Position numbers and translations under genes: made by a program
Shown here: piece after piece, positions 1 through 5,164 of the stretch
Layout: every line of letters starts with the position of its first letter
Numbering within the stretch: the stretch's first letter is position 1
Origin: Bacteroidales bacterium
Lineage (GTDB): Bacteria; Bacteroidota; Bacteroidia; Bacteroidales; PUMT01
Assembly (NCBI GenBank): GCA_007132365.1
Contig: SLOS01000336.1
Span: 1 to 6,537, forward strand
Reading direction: 5' to 3'
Length of the DNA: 6,537 nucleotides
Notes under the pieces: model-generated
The model's input: the letters and a program-made list of their open reading frames with translations, nothing else
Databases searched by the model: none
Told to the model about the DNA's origin: nothing

Positions 1-30
1 ACATTTCCAATACTGACACATATTTTAGTT

Positions 31-1059
31 TCAGACTGCATTTAATGCAAATTTTTGTAATTCGTTTACATCAATTGATTCAATTACAGTATCACCAATA
101 CCCCTCATCAAAATAAAGTGTATGGATCCGCCTTCCCTTTTTTTATCTTTTATAAGTGCATTCAGTACATCGGATGGAGCAGAGGGGTTATCTGCTGGCA
201 AGCCATAGTCCCTGAGAAGATCCAGAAGCCGCTTTCTCTCCTCCTCCTTCATCAATCCTTTTTTAACGGATAGACCGGCTGAGAAAGCGAGTCCTATTGC
301 TACTGACTCGCCATGCGGCAGGCCTGTTACCTTTTCCACTGCATGTCCCCAGGTATGACCGAGATTAAGTTTTCTCCTTTCGCCGTTCTCAAGCTCATCA
401 ATCTCAACAATGCCGGCTTTGATACGGGCAGAGTGGCTGACCAGCGATTCCATCTCATTGCGGTCCCTTGCAAGTATGCGTAAATTGTATTCTTCAATAT
501 GAGCAAACCCCTTGTGATCCTTAATCAGGGTGTGTTTGATTACCTCAGCCATTCCATTTATAAATTCATTTTCCGGCAGGCTCAGCAACATATCAACATC
601 GCAGATAACAAATTCGGGTTGAGTGAATGTCCCTATTATGTTCTTGTAGCCGTCAAGATTTACCCCGTTTTTACCGCCTATGGCTGCATCGACCATTGCT
701 AAAAGGCTTGTGGCAACGAACCCGAATTTTATGCCCCTCATATAGGTGGCAGCAACAAAACCTGCCAGATCACAAACAACTCCCCCACCGATCCCGGTTA
801 TGAAGGATCCCCTGTCAGCTCCCTGTTCCAGCAGCCATCTGCAAATTTCTCCAACCACATCAAGGGTCTTGCTTTTCTCTCCAGGTTCAACCACATATAC
901 AGGGCAATCAGGAAAACGTACCCGGTAGAAACCGTCCAGATTCCTGTCAGTTATGATAAAGGCCCTTCTGCCTTTAAAATATTTTTCCAGATTATCGAGA
1001 CATTCTCCGACAACCACAAGTGACTGCCGGTTATTCAGATTAACTGTAATTCTTTCCAT
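31..1059 (-). CDS. aroB: 3-dehydroquinate synthase (AroB)
   Basis: Catalyses the second shikimate step, converting DAHP to 3-dehydroquinate with NAD and a divalent metal in the cytoplasm. The 342-residue product is near the usual family length (about 340-370) and looks complete. Visible motifs: PGEKSK at 59-64; the glycine-rich NAD region GIGGGVVCDLAGF at 89-101; TSLLAMVDAAIGGKNGVN at 117-134; MAEVIKH at 170-176, whose Glu172 is a metal ligand in the family; LNLGHTWGHAVE at 231-242; and HGES at 249-252, these two segments supplying the metal-binding histidines. The start chosen is the ATG at 1059; there is no Shine-Dalgarno, as is usual in Bacteroidota. It is the third gene of the minus-strand operon, 98 bases after the DAHP synthase gene that makes its substrate. 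A small hairpin lies in that gap. Only 30 bases remain beyond the stop, so the operon end is not visible. Confidence 0.97.
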   Translation of the reverse strand: MERITVNLNNRQSLVVVGECLDNLEKYFKGRRAFIITDRNLDGFYRVRFPDCPVYVVEPGEKSKTLDVVGEICRWLLEQGADRGSFITGIGGGVVCDLAGFVAATYMRGIKFGFVATSLLAMVDAAIGGKNGVNLDGYKNIIGTFTQPEFVICDVDMLLSLPENEFINGMAEVIKHTLIKDHKGFAHIEEYNLRILARDRNEMESLVSHSARIKAGIVEIDELENGERRKLNLGHTWGHAVEKVTGLPHGESVAIGLAFSAGLSVKKGLMKEEERKRLLDLLRDYGLPADNPSAPSDVLNALIKDKKREGGSIHFILMRGIGDTVIESIDVNELQKFALNAV

Positions 1060-1095
1060 TGAATAAAATTATAATCTAAAGTCGCAATTACCTAC

Positions 1096-1124
1096 AAAAA
1101 AGCAACTTAGGGTTAAAACCCTAA
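1096..1124 (-). terminator. Weak hairpin with short U-run between DAHP synthase and aroB
   Basis: On the minus strand the transcript carries UUAGGGUU (1124-1117) and AACCCUAA (1114-1107). These are perfectly complementary over 8 bases around two central bases, so realistically a 6-7 bp stem with a 4-6 base loop. A run of six U follows at 1101-1096, but five bases (GUUGC) separate it from the stem, which is poor geometry for an intrinsic terminator. It may be a leaky terminator lowering aroB expression, an RNA-processing or stability hairpin, or a protein-binding palindrome. Function is uncertain. Confidence 0.35.
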
Positions 1125-1157
1125 ATATTTCAACAGCTTAAAGTTAAGTGGAAATTT

Positions 1158-2270
1158 TTACTTATTAAAAACTCCGGGGCAGGAAGATTGCACATGACAT
1201 GATTCCCGTTGAATCTCATCGAATAACCTGTGCACAAAATCAGGCCTCAGTCCGTCCTCCGATGCCAGTCCGTGTAACCGTTCCAGAGCCTTTTCCAGAT
1301 TTGCAGGCTGCAAATCCCTTAAACGGTCTGAATTTTTCATCCTGGCAATCTGTCTGGACAGTTCCATCCTGCTGGCTATGGTATGTACAAGCAGTTCATC
1401 CACCTGATCCATTTCTGAGGTTAGTTCATCTATCAACGGGTCTTCATCTGCAGCAGAGAGGCTCCTTTCAAGATCCATATCCCTGATCATATCATAAAAA
1501 GATGAGGGGTTAAGTTGCTGGGGAGCATCGCTCATGGCATTTGCAGGATCAGGATGCACCTCAATCATAAGGCCGTTGGCGCCCTCTTCCATTGCTTTCC
1601 TGGATACAAGCGGCACCAGGCTTCTTTTTCCGGCTATGTGGCTTGGGTCACAAACCATCAGTATACCCGGCAGCCGCTCCTGAAGAGACCGCTGTATTTT
1701 CCAGATAGGCGGATTACGGTATATGGATTTCCCCCAGAGTGAAAACCCCCTGTGAATGGCGCCCACCTCCTTTATCCCAAGTTTCATGAACCTTGCAATT
1801 GCACCGTACCAAAGCTCAAGGTCAGGATTTAAAGGGTTTTTGACAAGTACCGGTATGTCAACTCCCCGAAGGGCTTCGGCAATTTCCTGAACAACAAAGG
1901 GATTACTGACTGTTCTTGCCCCTATCCACAAGAGATCTATATCATATTTAAGGGCTTCCAGTGCATGCTTCTCACAACCAACCTCGGTTGCCACCTTCAT
2001 GCCCGTTTCCTGCTTTACCTCCCGCAACCATTTAAGTCCCCCGGCACCTACTCCCTGGAATGAATCAGGAGAGGTACGGGGTTTCCAGAGGCCGGCACGG
2101 AAATAATCCACATTGCCGCCAAGTTTCATTGCATTTGCCGCCTCCAGCATCTGCTCCGGAGATTCTGCGCTGCACGGTCCGGCTATAATAACCGGGTTAC
2201 CGGAGTTTTCACCATACCGCTTCCCCGCTTTCTTATCTGATTCTGAACCGTTTATCTTTTCCATTTTCAT
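1158..2270 (-). CDS. aroF: Bifunctional DAHP synthase / chorismate mutase
   Basis: The N-terminal domain (about 24-265) is a type I-beta DAHP synthase that condenses phosphoenolpyruvate and erythrose 4-phosphate, the entry step of the shikimate pathway. Visible motifs: AGPCSAES (30-37), KPRTSP (63-68), VKNP (143-146), HRGF (173-176), CDPSHIAGKR (207-216, with metal-ligand Cys207 and His211) and IEVHPDPANAMSDAPQQL (236-253, with metal-ligand Glu237 and the Asp in SDAPQ). The C-terminal part (about 280-362) is an AroQ-type helical chorismate mutase, which would convert chorismate to prephenate. This fusion order is typical of Bacteroidota. Arg301, Lys312, Ser357 and Gln361 fit the AroQ active-site pattern, but the positions of two other catalytic arginines look like Thr284 and Asn324 (see findings). 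The start is the ATG at 2270; Met3 (2264) is an alternative. It sits 88 bases after tyrA, in the operon with aroB. Symbol use for this family varies (aroF, aroG, aroA), so the symbol is tentative. Confidence 0.95.
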   Translation of the reverse strand: MKMEKINGSESDKKAGKRYGENSGNPVIIAGPCSAESPEQMLEAANAMKLGGNVDYFRAGLWKPRTSPDSFQGVGAGGLKWLREVKQETGMKVATEVGCEKHALEALKYDIDLLWIGARTVSNPFVVQEIAEALRGVDIPVLVKNPLNPDLELWYGAIARFMKLGIKEVGAIHRGFSLWGKSIYRNPPIWKIQRSLQERLPGILMVCDPSHIAGKRSLVPLVSRKAMEEGANGLMIEVHPDPANAMSDAPQQLNPSSFYDMIRDMDLERSLSAADEDPLIDELTSEMDQVDELLVHTIASRMELSRQIARMKNSDRLRDLQPANLEKALERLHGLASEDGLRPDFVHRLFDEIQRESCHVQSSCPGVFNK

Positions 2271-2358
2271 GTGATTATATTTTGTTTAATTACTGTCACA
2301 TATAACTCGCCATACTATAATCATACACGGGTGTGTAAAATTTTGCTAATGGCTCGTT

Positions 2359-3240
2359 TCATCCTTGTTTATAAACTGACATAAAAAGTTCTCTTGATTT
2401 ATTTGCTTTCTCAATCTGATTTTCGAGGGACTTCCACCCGCCCTCCTTTATCATGTCCCTCAGTCCTGACAGACTTGAAATCATTTCATCCAGGCTCTCG
2501 GACAGGTTTGCCCGGTTATGATGAAAAACAGGGATCCACACATCGGCGGGACTGGAGGCAAGCCGTGTAGCGGACTCATAACCAGTGGAAGCAATATTTA
2601 ACATTGACTCATTTTGTTTATCCTCTCCTGCACTCAGAGCTGCAAGGCTGTATGCCAAAACCTGAGGGAGATGGGAAACCCTTGCAACACAGCGGTCATG
2701 AAGGTCAGGATCCATATACACTATATCCATGCCCAGTTTGTCAAATATTCCATAAGCTTTTCTGAGCGCCGCTTCAGAGCTCTTTTCCTTTTCGCATATT
2801 ATAACTTTTTTATTCCTGAAAATACCCGAATCAGAAGCCTCAGGCCCTGATACAGCAAGTCCTGCCATGGGATGGGCAGCCACGAATTGCTTCCTCTTTG
2901 AATGGTCCCGGGTAATGCGGCAGACTGCACCCTTGATCGATCCGGCATCTATCACCGTTGCACGGGGCGCCATAAGTTCAAGGATCCTGGGCAATAGCTG
3001 AATTGATGCATCAACGGGTACGGAGATAATAATAATATCTGCATATCCGGCAGCCTTCTCAAGCGACATGCTCCTGTCTATCCACCCCCTGTAAAGTGCT
3101 TCCTGCAAATGGCCTGTATTATTGTCGACGCCAACTATCTCCGATGAGATATCCCTGAGTCCCTCAGCCATGGAACATCCGATCAATCCTGTGCCGACAA
3201 TTGCTATTGTTGATCGCTCTGATGATTCGCTGTTATCCAT
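2359..3240 (-). CDS. tyrA: Prephenate dehydrogenase (TyrA)
   Basis: Oxidatively decarboxylates prephenate to 4-hydroxyphenylpyruvate, the tyrosine precursor. The 293-residue product has an N-terminal Rossmann domain with GTGLIGCSMAEGL (17-29). An Asp at 39 ends the second strand, which favours NAD over NADP. SVPVD (73-77) and DAGSIKG (98-104) follow. The catalytic segment AAHPMAG (121-127) carries the family His (His123). The C-terminal helical dimerisation domain holds SHLPQ (189-193) and HHNRANL (240-246), whose Arg matches the prephenate-binding Arg of the family. There is no C-terminal ACT domain, so no obvious allosteric tyrosine site is fused to it. The ATG at 3240 is preceded by A-rich sequence and no Shine-Dalgarno. 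It is the first structural gene of the minus-strand operon, about 20 bases after a terminator-like hairpin and 80 bases after a Phe/Tyr-rich leader ORF, so its transcription is probably attenuated. Confidence 0.95.
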   Translation of the reverse strand: MDNSESSERSTIAIVGTGLIGCSMAEGLRDISSEIVGVDNNTGHLQEALYRGWIDRSMSLEKAAGYADIIIISVPVDASIQLLPRILELMAPRATVIDAGSIKGAVCRITRDHSKRKQFVAAHPMAGLAVSGPEASDSGIFRNKKVIICEKEKSSEAALRKAYGIFDKLGMDIVYMDPDLHDRCVARVSHLPQVLAYSLAALSAGEDKQNESMLNIASTGYESATRLASSPADVWIPVFHHNRANLSESLDEMISSLSGLRDMIKEGGWKSLENQIEKANKSRELFMSVYKQG

Positions 3241-3259
3241 ATAATTTGTTTTTCATTTC

Positions 3260-3289
3260 AAAAAAAAAAGCCCCTTTTTCAAGGGGCCC
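3260..3289 (-). terminator. Intrinsic terminator (attenuator) ahead of tyrA
   Basis: Minus-strand RNA: 5' arm GCCCCUU (3287-3281), GAAA tetraloop (3280-3277), 3' arm AAGGGGC (3276-3270), then ten consecutive U (3269-3260). The seven-base-pair stem is perfect and can extend by G-U pairs at its base. A GNRA loop plus an uninterrupted U10 is very strong terminator geometry. It lies upstream of the tyrA start rather than after a gene, so it would stop transcripts before they enter tyrA. The only minus-strand ORF before it is the short leader at 3398-3321. On the plus strand the same hairpin is followed by CCTCTTTTGC, a poor U-tract, so it is assigned to the minus strand. Confidence 0.85.
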
Positions 3290-3365
3290 TCTTTTGCTGT
3301 AATATTCTGAGATGATCAGTTCATTGCATATCCTGGCCCCTTTTATTCAAAAAATAAAAGAAAAA
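3281..3365 (-). promoter_or_regulatory. Phe/Tyr attenuator: mutually exclusive antiterminator and sequestering hairpins
   Basis: Two alternative minus-strand RNA folds share one segment. The antiterminator is AAGGGGCC (3342-3335) pairing perfectly over 8 bp with GGCCCCUU (3288-3281). That takes the whole 5' arm of the terminator ahead of tyrA, so the two cannot coexist. The sequestering hairpin is CUUUUAUU (3360-3353) with AAUAAAAG (3347-3340), 8 bp with a 5-base loop, extendable by U-G pairs through 3363/3337. It occupies most of the antiterminator strand, and its 5' arm is made of the leader's Phe and Tyr codons. Inference: a ribosome waiting at the Phe codons removes the sequestering hairpin and lets the antiterminator form. 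A ribosome that reaches the stop at 3323-3321 favours the terminator. The RNA was folded by eye only. Confidence 0.72.
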
Positions 3366-3398
3366 AAAGTTCCAGGAAAAATATGTATGAACCATCAT
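3321..3398 (-). CDS. Phe/Tyr-rich attenuator leader peptide (PheL-like)
   Basis: A 25-codon ORF starting with two adjacent ATG codons (3398 and 3395) and ending at TGA (3323-3321). Residues 5-18 read TYFSWNFFFFYFLN. There are six Phe, two Tyr and one Trp in 25 residues, with an unbroken FFFFYF run at 11-16. Its proposed role is as a sensor: the ribosome's progress through the aromatic codons decides which downstream RNA hairpin forms; the peptide itself probably has no function. It begins about 20 bases after the predicted transcription start and ends 32 bases before the terminator hairpin that precedes tyrA. The codons for its residues 18-21 contain the antiterminator strand. It resembles the E. 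coli PheL leader in design, not in sequence. Caution: A-rich plus-strand sequence gives TTT codons on the minus strand by chance. However, TTC, TAT and TTG interrupt the run without a stop, and the matching RNA structures make chance unlikely. Confidence 0.78.
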   Translation of the reverse strand: MMVHTYFSWNFFFFYFLNKRGQDMQ

Positions 3399-3420
3399 GG
3401 TAGATTCTGTTATATGAATG

Positions 3421-3452
3421 CAATTATAGTGATTTTTTCTAAGTCCAGCAAA
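3421..3452 (-). promoter_or_regulatory. Bacteroidota-type promoter for the leader-tyrA operon
   Basis: On the minus strand a TTTG element (3452-3449) is followed after exactly 20 bases by TATAATTG (3428-3421). The Bacteroidota primary sigma consensus is TTTG, 19-21 bases, TAnnTTTG; only one of the specified positions mismatches here (A for T at the fifth base). A start site about 7 bases beyond the -7 centre would fall near 3417. That leaves roughly 20 bases of 5' UTR before the leader ATG at 3398. Confidence 0.65.
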
Positions 3453-3473
3453 ATAATCTATTTTTTTTTCAGA

Positions 3474-3509
3474 TTGGTATATTTTTTTTTGAAAATTATA
3501 GTACTTTTA
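3474..3509 (+). promoter_or_regulatory. Candidate promoter for the trp leader-trpEGD operon
   Basis: A TTG (3474-3476) lies 20 bases before TATAGTAC (3497-3504). An overlapping TACTTTTA (3502-3509) matches TAnnTTTG except for the last base, but is 25 bases from the TTG. Neither pairing is a clean Bacteroidota consensus. Position is the main argument: a start near 3508-3516 would give a leader RNA of about 145-155 bases ending in the terminator at 3661, a usual size for a trp leader. The very A/T-rich surroundings make chance matches likely. Confidence 0.3.
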
Positions 3510-3532
3510 CCCTGTCACAAAATGAATCTGAT

Positions 3533-3610
3533 ATGCAAAACAGAATGACAAATAACATCTGGTGGTGGCATAGCCTCTTAAAGAGCTATGTTAAGCACTG
3601 TATTTGTTGA
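3533..3610 (+). CDS. trpL: Trp leader peptide with three consecutive Trp codons (TrpL)
   Basis: A short ORF ending at TGA (3608-3610). From the ATG at 3533 it has 25 residues; from the in-frame ATG at 3545, which has an A-rich upstream context, it has 21. The start is undecided between these two. The core reads NNIWWWHSLLKSYVKHC, and the three TGG codons are at 3560-3568. Tandem Trp codons in a tiny ORF about 145 bases upstream of trpE, followed by a terminator, are the hallmark of ribosome-mediated trp attenuation. The antiterminator strand (3585-3596) lies inside the ORF downstream of the Trp codons. A ribosome stalled on Trp would leave it free, and a ribosome finishing at 3610 would cover it or end close to it. 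The peptide product itself is presumably not functional. The sequence does not resemble the E. coli TrpL peptide beyond the tandem Trp. Confidence 0.88.
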   Translation: MQNRMTNNIWWWHSLLKSYVKHCIC

Positions 3611-3650
3611 TCTGAGATATAATAATATACGGAAGCCCGCTTAACATAGC
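3566..3650 (+). promoter_or_regulatory. Trp attenuator: competing 1:2 hairpin and 12-bp antiterminator
   Basis: The segment GCUAUGUUAAGC (3585-3596) can pair in two ways. As antiterminator it is perfectly complementary over 12 bp to GCUUAACAUAGC (3639-3650). That region comprises the inner 5' arm, the loop and the inner 3' arm of the downstream terminator, so the two structures exclude each other. As a 1:2 hairpin, its GCUAUG (3585-3590) pairs with CAUAGC (3569-3574). This hairpin is extended inside by UCU/AGA (3576-3578 with 3582-3584, one bulged C) and outside by U-A and G-U pairs through the third Trp codon (3566-3568 with 3591-3593). CAUAGC therefore occurs twice as a direct repeat competing for one partner. 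A ribosome stalled at 3560-3568 would mask the first copy, leaving 3585-3596 to form the antiterminator. Structures were read by eye. Confidence 0.85.
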
Positions 3651-3661
3651 GGGCTTTTTTT
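3633..3661 (+). terminator. Intrinsic terminator (attenuator) ahead of trpE
   Basis: AGCCCGCU (3634-3641), loop UAACAU (3642-3647), AGCGGGCU (3648-3655): a perfect 8-bp GC-rich stem that can add one A-U pair (3633/3656). A run of U follows at 3655-3661. It lies 91 bases before the trpE start and just after the Trp leader ORF, so it would act as the leader terminator when tryptophan is plentiful. Its loop and inner stem bases are also the target of the upstream antiterminator strand at 3585-3596. Confidence 0.92.
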
Positions 3662-3752
3662 GTGGAAAATATGTTGTAATAGCCGGTCATAACAACAAAA
3701 ACGGGACATTTCCCGGCATAAAAATGAGATACTTAACAAGAATTTTAATAAC
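3662..3752 (+). other. trpE-proximal untranslated region
   Basis: Ninety-one bases between the leader terminator and trpE with no credible gene. They contain a small stem CGGGA (3702-3706) / TCCCG (3711-3715) with a 4-base loop. An overlapping alternative pairs GCCGG (3682-3686) with CCGGC (3713-3717). There is no U-tract, so this is not a terminator. No Shine-Dalgarno precedes the trpE ATG; the last 20 bases are A/T-rich. Any role in trpE translation is speculative. Confidence 0.4.
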
Positions 3753-5159
3753 ATGCAATCAATTAACCTGAAAGCTTCAGTAAAGCATTTTTCGGCCGAT
3801 ACCCTTACCCCGGTTGGCCTTTACCTGCGCCTCCGGGATACTTTTCCGCAAAGCCTGCTCCTGGAATGTACCGACTTCAGCTCCAGGCAGGATGCCTTTT
3901 CCTACATATGCCTTAATCCGGTTGCAGGTATTGAAATAACAGTAAAGGAGATAAAAGAATACTATCCGGGAAACAAGGTCACTGCAAGATCCCTGGAGAA
4001 GGACAATGATGCTGTAACTGCAGTTGATGCTTTTGCCGGTAACATAAACATTGAAAATATTCCTGAGGAAAAGGTGCTGCCGGGAATTTTCGGGTTCACC
4101 TCTTATGAAGCTATAAACCTGTTCGACAACGTAAACATTGAAAACAAAGGCGCCCCCTCTCCCATCCCGTTAATTAAATATGATCTCTATTCAGTTGTTA
4201 TTGCAATCAACCACTTTAACAGCACCATGTCAATATGTGAACTGGGTGAAAAATATGAAGAGAGGCTCACAAACACTGTAATTTCTCTTCTAGCAAATAA
4301 AAACACCACAACGTTCCCATTCAAGACAACCGGTAAGGAGGTAAGCAACCTCGAAGATGATAAATTCATTGATATGGTTGTTCAGGGCAAAAAGCATTGT
4401 GCAAGGGGTGATGTTTTCCAGATAGTCCTTTCCCGCAGATTCGAGCAGGCCTTTCAGGGTGATGAGTTCTGCGTTTACAGGGCCTTGCGGTCGGTTAATC
4501 CCTCTCCCTACCTGTTCTATTTTGACTATCTTGGTTATAAACTCTTTGGTTCATCGCCTGAGGCACAGCTTCAGATCAATGAAGGCAGTGCCGTAATTAA
4601 TCCAATTGCCGGAACCATACCCAAAACAGGGGATAAATTAAATGATGAAGGGCTGGCTAAAGCACTCCTGGCCGACCCCAAGGAAAATTCAGAACACTCA
4701 ATGCTTGTAGATCTGGCAAGAAACGATCTCAGCCGTCACTCAGGGAATGTAAGGGTCAGCAGCTACAAGGAGGTACATGCATATTCGCATGTCATTCACC
4801 TGGTCTCAACTGTTACCGGAGATCTAAATGAAAAAACAGACAGATACAGGGTTTTTGCCGATACCTTTCCGGCAGGGACACTATCAGGCGCTCCAAAACA
4901 CAGGGCCATACAGCTTATAGATAACATTGAACCCACAAGTCGCGGATACTATGGCGGGGCCATAGGCTATACCGGACTTACCGGTTCCCTCAATCATGCC
5001 ATAATGATCAGGTCATTTGCAAGTTACGGAGGGAAACTCGTTTTCCAGGCAGGAGCGGGAATTGTTATTGATTCGGTTCCGGAAAAAGAACTTGAGGAGG
5101 TAAAAAGCAAATTATCAGCTTTGAGACAGGCGCTCAAAATGGCTGAAAACATAAAATAG
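3753..5159 (+). CDS. trpE: Anthranilate synthase component I (TrpE)
   Basis: Large subunit of anthranilate synthase. It converts chorismate to anthranilate and pyruvate using ammonia delivered by TrpG. The 468-residue product has the N-terminal regulatory/structural domain and the C-terminal chorismate-binding domain (about 200-460). Visible motifs: LLLEC (35-39), aligning with the LLES tryptophan-feedback element; NPSPYLFY (249-256), the second feedback element; PIAGT (284-288); ENSEHSMLVDLARNDL (311-326); FPAGTLSGAPK (372-382); and GAGIVIDSVPEKE (434-446), with Mg and chorismate-binding residues. The GTLSGAPK and Trp-site motifs favour TrpE over the folate enzyme PabB, as does the adjacent trpG-trpD. 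The ATG at 3753 is chosen because the motif-bearing N-terminus follows within about 30 residues. It is separated from trpG by 5 bases, implying translational coupling. Transcription is probably controlled by the upstream Trp attenuator. Confidence 0.97.
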   Translation: MQSINLKASVKHFSADTLTPVGLYLRLRDTFPQSLLLECTDFSSRQDAFSYICLNPVAGIEITVKEIKEYYPGNKVTARSLEKDNDAVTAVDAFAGNINIENIPEEKVLPGIFGFTSYEAINLFDNVNIENKGAPSPIPLIKYDLYSVVIAINHFNSTMSICELGEKYEERLTNTVISLLANKNTTTFPFKTTGKEVSNLEDDKFIDMVVQGKKHCARGDVFQIVLSRRFEQAFQGDEFCVYRALRSVNPSPYLFYFDYLGYKLFGSSPEAQLQINEGSAVINPIAGTIPKTGDKLNDEGLAKALLADPKENSEHSMLVDLARNDLSRHSGNVRVSSYKEVHAYSHVIHLVSTVTGDLNEKTDRYRVFADTFPAGTLSGAPKHRAIQLIDNIEPTSRGYYGGAIGYTGLTGSLNHAIMIRSFASYGGKLVFQAGAGIVIDSVPEKELEEVKSKLSALRQALKMAENIK

Positions 5160-5164
5160 AGAAA

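Noticed and set aside
1064..1098. Possible separate aroB promoter on the minus strand (TTTG at 1098-1095, then TATAATTTTA at 1073-1064)
   Set aside because: At the right spacing the -7 box has two mismatches, and the implied start site would be only about 3 bases from the aroB ATG. The region is A/T-rich enough for chance matches.
2271..2358. Attenuator or promoter between tyrA and the DAHP synthase gene
   Set aside because: No hairpin with U-tract, no leader ORF and no TTTG / TAnnTTTG pair in these 88 bases. They appear to be a plain intercistronic gap.
3270..3292. Reading the 3270-3287 hairpin as a plus-strand or bidirectional terminator
   Set aside because: The plus-strand side is followed by CCTCTTTTGC instead of a clean T run, and no plus-strand gene ends before it. 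The T10 run lies on the minus-strand side.
3312..3548. 78-codon plus-strand ORF in the tyrA-trpE gap
   Set aside because: It is Lys/Phe/Ile-rich, runs antisense through the Phe/Tyr leader and both promoter regions, and has no recognisable domain. It is best explained by low-complexity A/T-rich sequence. Its TGA overlaps the second Trp-leader ATG, but I see no reason to read coupling into that.
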